DNA of 64,000 nucleotides from Streptomyces drozdowiczii (GTDB taxonomy: Bacteria > Actinomycetota > Actinomycetes > Streptomycetales > Streptomycetaceae). Each line of letters begins with the position of its first letter. Positions within the stretch are counted from its first letter, which is position 1. The notes below the pieces were generated by a model, which was not told the DNA's origin, did no database searches, and saw only the letters and a list, made by a program, of their open reading frames with translations. Made by a program: the position numbers and the translations under genes. The DNA is taken from positions 6,262,001 to 6,326,000 of the forward strand of contig NZ_CP098740.1 in the NCBI RefSeq assembly GCF_026167665.1, given 5' to 3'. This document shows, one piece after another, positions 35,093 through 42,829 of the stretch.

Positions 35093-35554
35093 CTCGCCGA
35101 TCCGGAAGACCGGGTGGTCGGGGCAGGCCGCCAGGATCTCGGCGTCCGTGGACTTCGCCGTGATGCCCTGGAAGTACTGGTTGACCTCCCAGCCCCACCG
35201 CTCCAGATAGGCGCGGATGACGGCCGCCTTGTGCGCGTCGTCCGCGATCTCCACGGCGGAGAAGGCCCGCGTCCTGCGGCCGCGGCGCAGCTCCCCGCCG
35301 CCCGCCGCCCGCATGTTGCGCACCCACTGCGAGTGGCCGCGGGCGGAGACCAGGTACCGCACGCCCTCGTAGGTGTGCGGGTTGACCGGGACGCGCTGCA
35401 TCTGGCCGCTCTTGCGGCCCCGCACCGACAGCTCCTGCGAGCCGAGCAGGCTGATCCCGTGCCGTGCGAGCCAGCCGACGAGGCTGTTGAAGCGGACGTT
35501 GAGCGGGCTGCCCTGCAGGTAGTACGGCTGCGACGGCGAGTGCGACTGCGACAT
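35084..35554 (-). CDS. Deazaflavin (F420)-dependent nitroreductase family protein
   Basis: Small split-barrel protein (156 aa) of the DDN family: NSLVGWLARHGISLLGSQELSVRGRKSG, VPVNPHTYEGVRYLVSARG and QWVRNMRAAGGGELRRGRR are characteristic of F420H2-binding oxidoreductases. ATG 35554 (MSQSHSPS) follows GGGGGTCACC. Divergent from a TetR regulator with two palindromic operators in the shared intergenic region, so expression is probably induced by a small ligand of that regulator. Native substrate unknown. Confidence 0.88.
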   Translation of the reverse strand: MSQSHSPSQPYYLQGSPLNVRFNSLVGWLARHGISLLGSQELSVRGRKSGQMQRVPVNPHTYEGVRYLVSARGHSQWVRNMRAAGGGELRRGRRTRAFSAVEIADDAHKAAVIRAYLERWGWEVNQYFQGITAKSTDAEILAACPDHPVFRIGEEG

Positions 35555-35581
35555 GGTGACCCCCACGGTGGCGAACATTTC

Positions 35582-35598
35582 CGAGAGCGGTGCTCTCG
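35582..35598. promoter_or_regulatory. TetR operator copy 1 (CGAGAGC-N3-GCTCTCG)
   Basis: Perfect 7-bp arms with GGT spacer in the divergent region between the deazaflavin enzyme and TetR genes. Confidence 0.72.
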
Positions 35599-35634
35599 CT
35601 TGAGATCAGTGTGCACGGAAGCGGCGATCAAAAG

Positions 35635-35651
35635 CAAGAGCAGTGCTCTCG
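35635..35651. promoter_or_regulatory. TetR operator copy 2 (CAAGAGC-N3-GCTCTCG)
   Basis: Second copy with one mismatch in the left arm and AGT spacer. Centre-to-centre distance to copy 1 is 53 bp, about five helical turns, placing both on one face of the DNA. Confidence 0.72.
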
Positions 35652-35691
35652 TTATTGGTCGCTGCTCTGTACGCATGGCAGACTGAGCCCC

Positions 35692-36393
35692 ATGAGCGCT
35701 ATCCGGGGAGCCAGGGAACGGGCCCGCATCGAGGTCACCGCCGCCATCAAGGACGAGGCGAGGAAACAGCTCGCCGCCGAGGGCGCGGCGAAGCTGTCGC
35801 TGCGCGCCGTCGCCCGCGAGCTGGGCATGGTCTCCTCGGCCCTCTACCGCTACTTCCCCAGCCGGGACGACCTGCTGACCGCTCTCATCGTCGACGCGTA
35901 CGACGCGGTCGGCGAGGCCGCCGAGCGCGCCGCCGCGTCGCCCGGCGCCCCCGTCACGGGTCTCGCCCGCTGGGTCGCCGTCGCCTGCGCCGTACGCGAC
36001 TGGGCGCTGGCCCACCCTCACGAGTACGCGCTCATCTACGGCTCGCCCGTGCCCGGGTACTCGGCGCCGCAGGACACCGTCGGCCCCGCCGCGCGCGTCG
36101 GCATGGCGCTCATCGCCCTCGTGGAGGAGGCCCGCCGCGACGAGGGCCTGGCGCTTCCGCCGCTCCCGGACGAACTGCGCCCGGAGGCCGAACGGCTCGC
36201 CGCCGATGTGGCCCCCGGGCTGGCTCCGGCGGTGGCCGCCCCACTCGTCGCGGCCTGGTCCCAGCTGTTCGGGCTCATCTCCTTCGAGGTGTTCGGCCAG
36301 TTCAACCGGGTGGTGGAGGCCCGCGAGGTCTTCTTCCGCCAGGCCGTCACCGAACTGGCCCGCACCGTGGGCCTCCTGGGCCGGCGCGGCTGA
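35692..36393 (+). CDS. TetR/AcrR family transcriptional regulator
   Basis: Regulator of 233 aa with N-terminal helix-turn-helix LSLRAVARELGMVSSALYRYF and a ligand-binding domain starting near residue 85 (ARWVAVACAVRDWALAHPHEYAL). ATG 35692 begins MSAIRGARERAR; longer forms would cover the operator. Divergently placed against the deazaflavin enzyme, with two operators, so autorepression and control of the enzyme are likely. Confidence 0.92.
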   Translation: MSAIRGARERARIEVTAAIKDEARKQLAAEGAAKLSLRAVARELGMVSSALYRYFPSRDDLLTALIVDAYDAVGEAAERAAASPGAPVTGLARWVAVACAVRDWALAHPHEYALIYGSPVPGYSAPQDTVGPAARVGMALIALVEEARRDEGLALPPLPDELRPEAERLAADVAPGLAPAVAAPLVAAWSQLFGLISFEVFGQFNRVVEAREVFFRQAVTELARTVGLLGRRG

Positions 36394-36407
36394 TTCCCGC
36401 TAGCGGG

Positions 36408-37163
36408 TCATGACCAGGTGATCGAGGAGTTGTCCCGCCAGAGCCGGGCCAGGTCCTCGTCGCCCGTCACCGTGAGGGCGGTGAGCGGAAGCCGGTTCCA
36501 CAGGGCGAGGTAGAGCGTCTGGGCCGGCGCGCTCAGCTCGCAGTCCACCGGGGGCGTCCCGGCCGGCGCCTCCTCGCGCACCGCCACCGGCGGCTCGGCG
36601 GACAGCCGTACGGTCCACACGGTGTCCGTGTCCGTCGCCCGGACCCGCAGCGTGCGCGGGGTCTCGGTGCGCACCCGGCTCTTCGGGCGGGCGTGCATCC
36701 CCCGCAGCAGTTCGTCGATGCCGTCCAGCGCGTGGTCGGCGCCGACGGGGGAGAGGTCGCCGCCGCGCGCGGACTCGGCGTCCACCCGGTGGATCGTCGT
36801 CTCATGGGCCTGGCGGCGGGCCCAGAAGGCGAGCGGCGAGGACGCCGGGAGGAACGACCAGCACTGCACGTCCTGCGGCGCGTTCTCCAGCGCCTCCACC
36901 AGGAGCCGGTGCCCCGCGCGGAAGTGGGCCACCAGTTCCGGCCCGTCCAGCTCCGGTTCACCGCCGTCGGGGACGTACGAGGTGTGTCCCTCGCGGACGA
37001 AGGCGGCGGCCCAGGCGTGCACCATCGTGGTGTGCCTGAGCAGGTCGCGCACCCGCCAGTCGGGGCAGGTCGGCACCGGTGCGCCGGTGCCCGCTTCGTC
37101 GGCCGCGTCCGCCAGCAGGCGGCCCTCGGCGGCCAGGGCCGCTATGTGTTCCGTGATCTTCAT
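36408..37163 (-). CDS. Maleylpyruvate isomerase family mycothiol-dependent enzyme
   Basis: DinB-fold protein (251 aa). Its N-terminal domain has CPDWRVRDLLRHTTMVHAWA and RRQAHETTIHRVDAE, giving the three-histidine metal site of the family; the C-terminal domain (about 160-250) is of the MDMPI type. These enzymes use mycothiol, the actinomycete thiol, but the reaction here is unknown. ATG 37163 (MKITEHIAAL) is a good domain start although its ribosome site is weak. Confidence 0.88.
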   Translation of the reverse strand: MKITEHIAALAAEGRLLADAADEAGTGAPVPTCPDWRVRDLLRHTTMVHAWAAAFVREGHTSYVPDGGEPELDGPELVAHFRAGHRLLVEALENAPQDVQCWSFLPASSPLAFWARRQAHETTIHRVDAESARGGDLSPVGADHALDGIDELLRGMHARPKSRVRTETPRTLRVRATDTDTVWTVRLSAEPPVAVREEAPAGTPPVDCELSAPAQTLYLALWNRLPLTALTVTGDEDLARLWRDNSSITWS

Positions 37164-37206
37164 GGACGGATTGTGCCAGCCAGGCGGGGTCCGGAGGGCC
37201 GTGCGG

Positions 37207-37578
37207 TCAAACGCCCTGCGGATGGGCCGTACGACTCCGGCGGGCACCGCCGCGCACCAGCCGGACGAACCAGCCCAGCGCCAGCGACTGCACCAGCACG
37301 GACACCGTCAGCGCCAGGTACATGAACCAGGCCGGGCCGAAGGATTCCGCCCCGGCCAGCGAGCCGCCGAGCAGGAACAGGAAGACCGTCGGCGCGGCCA
37401 GCAGGAAGAGCCAGACACCGGCGAACGAGGCGTCGTCATGGCCGACCAGCAGGGTGTCCGCGGTGACGAACACGGCGGCCGCCGCGACCGCGCCCAGGTA
37501 GAGCAGCGACGCGGCGTTTCCGAAGGTGAGCCGAGCGAGCGTGCGGATCGTCCGCTGGTTCACGGCCGGCTTGTTCAT
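37207..37578 (-). CDS. SCO4225 family membrane protein
   Basis: Four-helix integral-membrane protein (123 aa) starting MNKPAVNQRTIRTLARLTFG; helices at about residues 25-45, 50-70, 80-105. I recognise the ASFAGVWLFLLAAPTVF segment as belonging to the SCO4225-like family of unknown function. Charged N-terminus with Arg/Lys suggests an inside-facing start. Its end lies 43 bases before the mycothiol-dependent enzyme on the same strand. Confidence 0.72.
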   Translation of the reverse strand: MNKPAVNQRTIRTLARLTFGNAASLLYLGAVAAAAVFVTADTLLVGHDDASFAGVWLFLLAAPTVFLFLLGGSLAGAESFGPAWFMYLALTVSVLVQSLALGWFVRLVRGGARRSRTAHPQGV

Positions 37579-37657
37579 GGTCTGCTCCCCGTCGTTGGCT
37601 GCGTCTCCATCGTGCGCGCGGGGAATCGTTCCTGCCTGAGTACCGCTACTCAGGCAG

Positions 37658-38880
37658 TCAGGTGTGCGCCGCCTTGCGGGCGCCGTAGCCCAGCGCCGCC
37701 GCCGCGCCCGCCAGTACCGCCACCGTGGTCAGGGCCACCGGCAGTGAGAACCAGTCGGCCAGGAAGCCGATCGCGGGCGGCCCGAGCAGCATGCCGCCGT
37801 AACCGAGCGTCGAGGCCGCCGCGACCCCGCCGGGTCCGGCCAGTTCGCCGGCCCGGCCGACCGCCACCGGGAAGATGTTGGCGAGGCCGATCCCGGTGAC
37901 CGCGAAGCCGAGCAGCGCCAGCCAGGCCGTCGGGGCGAGCGAACCCAGGAGCATCCCGGCGCCCGCCGTGGCGCCGCCCGCCACCAGCGTGCGGGTCTGC
38001 CCGAGGCGTTCGAGGAGGGCGGTGCCGCTGAGCCGGCCCGCCGTCATGGCCAGCGCGAACAGCGAGTATCCGGCGGCGGCGACCCCGGGACGGGCGTGCA
38101 GGTCCTGCTCCAGGTGCAGGGCGCCCCAGTCGGCCAGCGCGCCTTCGCCGTACGCGGTGCAGAGCGCGATCAGGCCGAACAGCAGCACCACCTTGCGCGC
38201 CCGCCCGGACAGCCGCTTCCCGGACCGGTCGGCGGGCGGGGCGTCCGCCCGCTCCGGCACCACGGGCGCCGGGTGCCGCAGCAGGACCGGACCGGCGAGC
38301 GCGGTGACGACCAGTCCGATTCCGGTCAGGAAGAAGAGGTGCGTCGCGGGCGAGAGGCCGGCCGCGACGAGGCCGCCGAGCCCTGCGCCGAGCATCCCGC
38401 CGAGGCTGAACGCGGCGTGGAAGCTGGGCATCACGGGCCGGCGCAGGGCGGCGACCAGGTCCACTGCCGCGCTGTTCATCGCCACGTTCATCCCGCCGTA
38501 CGCGGCACCGAAGACCAGCAGTACGAGCCCCAGCGCGAGGGCCGAGTGCGTCTGGGCGGGCAGCGCGATGCTGAGGGAGAGGAGAACACCGCAGGCCACG
38601 GTCACGGCGTGGCTGCCGAACCGGCGGCAGAGCCGGCCGGTGAGCGTCATGGTGATCACGGCCCCGGCGGAGACGCCGAGGAGCGCGAGGCCGAGGGTGG
38701 CGGCCGAGGCGCCGGTCTGGTGCTTGATGGCCGGGATACGGACCACCCAGCCGGCGAAGAGGAAACCGTCGAGGGCGAAGAACACGGTCAGCGCGGTGCG
38801 GAGACGGGCCGACGAGAGCGGGGCGGTGTTGCCGCCAAGTCCCCCGGGAGTGCCGTCCGCAGTTTGTTTAGTTGCGGCAC
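37658..38880 (-). CDS. MFS transporter, probably started by a leaderless GTG with a 1-base frameshift
   Basis: Twelve-helix transporter of the sugar/drug type. In its own frame the first usable start is GTG 38785, reading VFFALDGFLF directly at the first helix (375 aa), which would lack a cytoplasmic N-terminus; no start codon lies farther upstream in that frame. A well-formed promoter (TTGCAC-N18-TATGCT) puts transcription start at about 38880, exactly on a GTG that reads VPQLNKLRTALPG. Adding one G to the CCCCC/GGGGG run at 38841-38845 joins this to GLGGNTAPLSSARLRTAL and the helices (about 407 residues). The gene is divergent from a ROK regulator with an operator between. Confidence 0.8.
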
Positions 38881-38885
38881 AAACT
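38861..38885. promoter_or_regulatory. ROK-type operator AGTTTGT-N11-ACAAACT
   Basis: Perfect 7-bp arms with an 11-base spacer, sitting over the presumed transcription start of the MFS gene and upstream of the divergent ROK regulator. XylR/NagC-like ROK repressors bind AT-rich arms of this type; this pattern is well known for xylose-type operators. Confidence 0.68.
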
Positions 38886-38886
38886 C

Positions 38887-38916
38887 AGCATAGGGGTGGC
38901 CCGGCGGCCGGTGCAA
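38887..38916 (-). promoter_or_regulatory. Promoter for MFS gene (TTGCAC-N18-TATGCT)
   Basis: Minus strand -35 at 38911-38916 and -10 at 38887-38892 with an 18-base spacer, overlapped downstream by the ROK operator; predicted start is at or next to GTG 38880. Confidence 0.55.
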
Positions 38917-39036
38917 GACGGCTGCCCCGCCCGGCCCGAAGCGCTCCGTTCCGGGCCGCACCGGGGCCCGCCGCCCGGGGCGAATCGGCCACGACGGCGT
39001 CAAAGGCACCTCCGGGATCATGGGAGACTCGCCCCC

Positions 39037-40251
39037 ATGAACGGCAAGGCGACCACCACCCGGACGAAGTTGGAGAGGGGCCGCAGCGCGCTCGGACCCG
39101 CCCTGGAACTGGTCCACACCGGACGCGCGCCCACGCGCGCCGTCCTCACCTCCGAGCTGGGGGTCACCCGCGCGACGGCGGGCGCGGTCGCCGCCGAGCT
39201 GGAAGCCCTCGGCCTCATCAGGGTGGACTCCAGCCCCGGTTCGGCGGCGGGTTCGCAGGGCCGGCCCTCGCACCGGCTGGCCGTACGGGAGTCGGGTCCG
39301 GTGGCCGTCGCCGCCCAGGTGCACGCGGACGGATTCCGCGCCGCGCTCGTCGGCCTCGGCGGCCGGCTCGTCGCGACCGCCCCCGGCAGTGTCACCATCA
39401 CCGCCGACCCGGCCCAGGTCATCGGCGAGGTCGTGGACCACTGCGCACGGCTGCTCCGGGACAGCGGACTGCGGTGCGTCGGTGCCGGGCTCGCGGTGCC
39501 GTCGGCGGTCGCCGAGCCGGACGGCACCGCCCTCAACCCGCTCCACATCGCCTGGCCCGCCGGCGCCCCGGTCCGCGAGATCTTCGCCACCTGCGTGCGC
39601 GAAGCGGGCATCGGGGGACCGGCGTTCACCGGCAACGACGTCAACCTCGCCGCGCTCGCCGAACACCGGCACGGCGCCGGGCGCGAGGCCCAGCACCTGC
39701 TGTGCGTCGCCACCGGGCACCGGGGCGTGGGCGGGGCGCTCGTCCTCGACGGCCGCCTGCACACCGGGAGTTCGGGCCTTGCCCTGGAGGTCGGCCACCT
39801 CACCGTCAACCCCGAGGGCCGCCCCTGCCACTGCGGCGGGCGCGGCTGCCTGGACGTCGAGACCGACCCGCTCGCCTTCCTCACCGCCGCCGGGCGCACC
39901 CCGGGCCCCGAGGAGTCGCTGCTCAAGCAGTCCGGGGACCTGCTGCGCAACGAGTACGGCGACCCGGCCGTGCGCACCGCCGCCGAGGAGCTGATCGACC
40001 GGCTCGGGCTGGGGCTCGCCGGCCTCGTCAACATCCTCAACCCGGACCGCATCATCCTCGGCGGGCTGCACCGCGCCCTGCTCGACGCCGACCCCGAGCG
40101 GCTGCGGGCGGTGGTGGCCGACCGCAGCCTGTGGGGGCGCAGCGGGAGCGTGCCGATCCTGCCGTGCACCCTCGACCACAACAGCCTGGTCGGGGCGGCG
40201 GAACTGGCCTGGCAGCCGGTCCTGGACGATCCGCTGGGGGCGCTGGCCTGA
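39037..40251 (+). CDS. ROK family transcriptional regulator
   Basis: Repressor of 404 aa. N-terminal winged helix with LVHTGRAPTRAVLTSELGVTRATA (residues about 25-48 in pieces), then a ROK domain. The kinase-type phosphate motif (DxGxT) is absent: the corresponding segment reads VAAQVHADGFRAALVG, so it is a regulator and not an enzyme. A zinc-type cluster HCGGRGCLDVE is retained. ATG 39037 follows GGGAGA by 9 bases. Divergent from the MFS gene across an AGTTTGT palindrome, so it probably controls that transporter in answer to a sugar. Confidence 0.9.
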   Translation: MNGKATTTRTKLERGRSALGPALELVHTGRAPTRAVLTSELGVTRATAGAVAAELEALGLIRVDSSPGSAAGSQGRPSHRLAVRESGPVAVAAQVHADGFRAALVGLGGRLVATAPGSVTITADPAQVIGEVVDHCARLLRDSGLRCVGAGLAVPSAVAEPDGTALNPLHIAWPAGAPVREIFATCVREAGIGGPAFTGNDVNLAALAEHRHGAGREAQHLLCVATGHRGVGGALVLDGRLHTGSSGLALEVGHLTVNPEGRPCHCGGRGCLDVETDPLAFLTAAGRTPGPEESLLKQSGDLLRNEYGDPAVRTAAEELIDRLGLGLAGLVNILNPDRIILGGLHRALLDADPERLRAVVADRSLWGRSGSVPILPCTLDHNSLVGAAELAWQPVLDDPLGALA

Positions 40252-40257
40252 GCGGGT

Positions 40258-41157
40258 TCAGGCCCCCGGCGCCTCGAAGGCGAACGCCCGCGCCGGATTC
40301 GCCACCAGCACCGTCTCCATGACCTCGGCGCCCAGCACCCCTTCGAGCCGGGGCCGCAGCCGGCGCAGCAGGTGCGGCATGCCGGGGGTCTCCGGGACCG
40401 TCGTGTCACCGCCCAGCAGCAACTGCCCGGTGAACCCCGCCCCGGCCAGCTCCGCCAGCTCCTCCGGAAGCCGCCAGTCCGTGGCGTGGTTCGCGCGCGA
40501 CGGCCCGTCGAACGCGAGGAAGGCCCCCGCCCGCGCCGCCTCCCGCTGCACCGCCCCGTCCGGGGAGCGGCCGAGGTGGCCGAGGATCACCCGGTGCGGC
40601 GGGACGCCCAACTCCCCGCACAGCAGCTCCAGGACGTCGAGCGCGGCCGTGCCCAGCTCCAGGTGGACGGCGATCGGCGCGCCCGTGCGGTGATGGGCCC
40701 CGGCCGCCGCGGTCATGGTGAGCCGGGCGTGCGCGTCGAGCGTGTGGAAGGCGCCGGCCACCTTGATCAGGCCGGCCCGCACCCCGGTGGTGCCGATGCC
40801 CTCGGTCAGCTCCGCGACGAAGAGCGCGGCGAGGTCGTCCCTGATCCGGTCCAGCAGCTCCGGCGGGTAGTGGGCGGCCTGGTGCAGCCCCGTCGCGGCG
40901 ACCACATGCGCGCCCGTCGTCCGGGACAGCTCGGCCAGAGCGTCGGCCCCCCGCCCCATGCCGTGCGGCGTCCACTGCACGACGGCCCGGCCGCCCAGCG
41001 CGCGGAAGGCGCGCAGCCGTTCGGCCGCCGACTCCCGGTCGTCCAGCTCCTGGCCCGGCAGCATCGGGCTGCGCAGGAAGAGGTGGTCGTGGGCGTCGCA
41101 GACCCCCAGCTCCCCGGGCGCGATGTCACCGAGGACGGTACGGACGGCGGCTACCAC
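40258..41157 (-). CDS. Phosphotriesterase/amidohydrolase-family metal enzyme
   Basis: TIM-barrel metal hydrolase (299 aa) of the phosphotriesterase-like family: CDAHDHLFL (HxH metal pair), GLIKVAGAF with a likely carboxylated Lys, VHLELG and LGHLGR giving the other His ligands, and GGDTT with the catalytic Asp. GTG 41157 with GAGGGG upstream overlaps the DUF4865 stop by seven bases (GTGGTAG), so it is translationally coupled. Last gene of the tetR-cupin-DUF4865 operon. Lactonase, organophosphate or other ester substrate is possible. Confidence 0.87.
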   Translation of the reverse strand: MVAAVRTVLGDIAPGELGVCDAHDHLFLRSPMLPGQELDDRESAAERLRAFRALGGRAVVQWTPHGMGRGADALAELSRTTGAHVVAATGLHQAAHYPPELLDRIRDDLAALFVAELTEGIGTTGVRAGLIKVAGAFHTLDAHARLTMTAAAGAHHRTGAPIAVHLELGTAALDVLELLCGELGVPPHRVILGHLGRSPDGAVQREAARAGAFLAFDGPSRANHATDWRLPEELAELAGAGFTGQLLLGGDTTVPETPGMPHLLRRLRPRLEGVLGAEVMETVLVANPARAFAFEAPGA

Positions 41158-41732
41158 TGGCGTCCCCTCGCGATCCGGTCCTGCTCGGGGCGGCTGAGGT
41201 GGAGCACCTGGTAGCGGTCGCCGGGCGCGTCCGGGGCGTCGTGGTCCCAGAGCGTGAAGTGCAGGAGCTCCCAGTGGCGGGGATCGGCCGCCAGTGCCGT
41301 GGCGACGGCGCCCGGTGTCTTCGCGATCCCGCGGCACTCCTCCAGGGCCGCTTCCACCGCGTCCGCCGGGGAGACCGACTGCGGTACGGGCGAGCGGTGC
41401 CGGGTCGCCGACCGGGGGAGTGCGGACGACGCGGGCCCCTCCTCGTAGGCGAGCCCGGTCCAGTGCTGCACCACCGGGCGGCCGAAGTCCTGGACTATGC
41501 CCTGGAATCCGGCGCCCCAGAGGAAGGCGTTCATGCCCTCGGGGCGGGTCCACAGGTAGAACGGCGCGTACTGGTTGACCGGGGAGTCCTCGCCCCGCTC
41601 CCGCATCAGATACGCCTTGAGCCCGAGGCCCGGGAAGTCGTCCAGGAGATGGCCCCTGGTCGCCACCCGGTGGCGGATGACGCCCATGTCGTAATCGGCG
41701 GGCAGGGTGATCTCGTACTGCATGGCATGCAT
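41151..41732 (-). CDS. DUF4865 family protein
   Basis: Protein of 193 aa recognised as DUF4865: MHAMQYEITLPADYDMGVIR, then GHLLDDFPGLGLKAY and VNQYAPFYLW. The family is predicted to be an oxidoreductase-like or EthD-like small enzyme of unknown substrate. ATG 41732 is chosen with GAGGAG seven bases upstream. Placed after the cupin with 11 bases between, before the phosphotriesterase-like gene. Confidence 0.85.
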   Translation of the reverse strand: MHAMQYEITLPADYDMGVIRHRVATRGHLLDDFPGLGLKAYLMRERGEDSPVNQYAPFYLWTRPEGMNAFLWGAGFQGIVQDFGRPVVQHWTGLAYEEGPASSALPRSATRHRSPVPQSVSPADAVEAALEECRGIAKTPGAVATALAADPRHWELLHFTLWDHDAPDAPGDRYQVLHLSRPEQDRIARGRQW

Positions 41733-41743
41733 CGAAGGGCTCC

Positions 41744-42142
41744 TCAGGACGCCGGGTAGTCGGCGACGTGTGCGTCGTCGTGCCAGTGGATGGTGCTGCC
41801 GTCCTCGGCTGCCTCGACCACGGCGAGATGGGTCATGAACGTGCGCGGCGACGCCCCGTGCCAGTGCCACTCGTCCGGCTCGATCCAGACGGTGTCCCCG
41901 GCCCGGATCGCCTCGACCGGGCCTTCCCTGCGCTGCACCAGGCCCTCGCCCTCGGTGACGTGCAGGACCTGGCCGTGCGGGTGGGTGTGCCACGAGGTGT
42001 GGCCGCCGGGCGCGAAGTGCACGCTGAACATCCGCAGCCGGGAGGGCGGTTCGGGGGCGGCGATCTCGTCGAGCCACACCGTGCCGTTGAAGTGTGCGGA
42101 GGGGCCCTGCTCGGTGTCGGGGCGGTTCCTGGTGATGCGCAT
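41744..42142 (-). CDS. Cupin domain protein
   Basis: Single-domain cupin (132 aa). The metal motif is HTSWHTHPHGQVLHVTEGEG and a second HWHG lies near residue 95, so a Mn/Fe/Zn site is likely. It resembles small cupins sometimes annotated as mandelonitrile lyase-like or tocopherol cyclase-like enzymes. ATG 42142 has CAGGAG upstream. Second gene of the tetR-cupin-DUF4865-phosphotriesterase operon. Confidence 0.85.
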   Translation of the reverse strand: MRITRNRPDTEQGPSAHFNGTVWLDEIAAPEPPSRLRMFSVHFAPGGHTSWHTHPHGQVLHVTEGEGLVQRREGPVEAIRAGDTVWIEPDEWHWHGASPRTFMTHLAVVEAAEDGSTIHWHDDAHVADYPAS

Positions 42143-42171
42143 GTGCGGTTGCTCCTGAAGCGGTAGGTGGG

Positions 42172-42732
42172 TCAGGCGGGCGGGGCGAGAAGGCTGAGCA
42201 GTCCCCGTACACCCGCGTCGAAGGCGTCCGTCGAACCCGAGGCGCGGGCCAGCACATAGCCGCCCTGCACCGTCGCGACGACCGAGGCGGCGATCTCCTC
42301 GGGCACCAGGCTGGGGGCGAACTCGCCCCGGTCGACGCCCTCGCGGACGATGCCGGCGAGCCTGCCGCGCAGCCAGGCGATGGTCTCGTCCACCGGCTCC
42401 CGCAGCTCGTCGCTCGCGATGATGTCCGGGTCCATGGTCAGCCGCCCCACCGGGCAGCCGCGCAGCACATCGCGCTCGCGCAGCAGATAGGCCGAGATCC
42501 GCTCGTACGCCGATCCGGGCGTGTCGAGGACCCGGTCCGCGGCCTCCCGCAGTTCGTCGGCCGTGCGGCGGATGGCGGTGAGGGCCAGGTCCGGTTTGCC
42601 GGTGAAGTGGTGGTACATGCTGCCCTGGCCCACACCGGCGTGCTGCTGGATGGCCTTGGGGCTCATGCCCACGTAACCGCGCTCCCAGAGGAGTTCCCGG
42701 GTGGCTTCGATCAGACGGTCCGGAGTGCTCAT
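42172..42732 (-). CDS. TetR family transcriptional regulator
   Basis: Regulator of 186 aa: helix-turn-helix MSPKAIQQHAGVGQGSMYHHF at about 23-43, followed by a TetR_C domain with CPVGRLTMDPD. The initiating ATG 42732 has no strong ribosome site and lies within eight bases of the palindromic operator, whose TAGTAT could be the -10; the mRNA may be leaderless or almost so. Likely represses its own operon (cupin, DUF4865, phosphotriesterase-like). Confidence 0.9.
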   Translation of the reverse strand: MSTPDRLIEATRELLWERGYVGMSPKAIQQHAGVGQGSMYHHFTGKPDLALTAIRRTADELREAADRVLDTPGSAYERISAYLLRERDVLRGCPVGRLTMDPDIIASDELREPVDETIAWLRGRLAGIVREGVDRGEFAPSLVPEEIAASVVATVQGGYVLARASGSTDAFDAGVRGLLSLLAPPA

Positions 42733-42740
42733 GCCCGCAG

Positions 42741-42760
42741 TGTACATACTAGTAGGTACA
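42741..42760. promoter_or_regulatory. TetR operator TGTACATACTAGTAGGTACA
   Basis: Twenty-base palindrome with one mismatched pair, core TACTAGTA. On the minus strand it contains TAGTAT, a likely -10 for the operon, just ahead of the TetR start codon. Confidence 0.7.
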
Positions 42761-42787
42761 GAAAGGGAGGCGCCGTCGCGCATACGT

Positions 42788-42821
42788 GAGCGGGGCACCC
42801 CCGTCCGGGGATGCCCCGCTC
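42788..42821. terminator. Hairpin after the HATPase regulator gene
   Basis: GAGCGGGGCA / TGCCCCGCTC, 10-bp stem, with an inner CCCC/GGGG pairing in the loop, lying 9 bases beyond the minus-strand stop at 42830. Confidence 0.7.
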
Positions 42822-42829
42822 CTGTCGTG

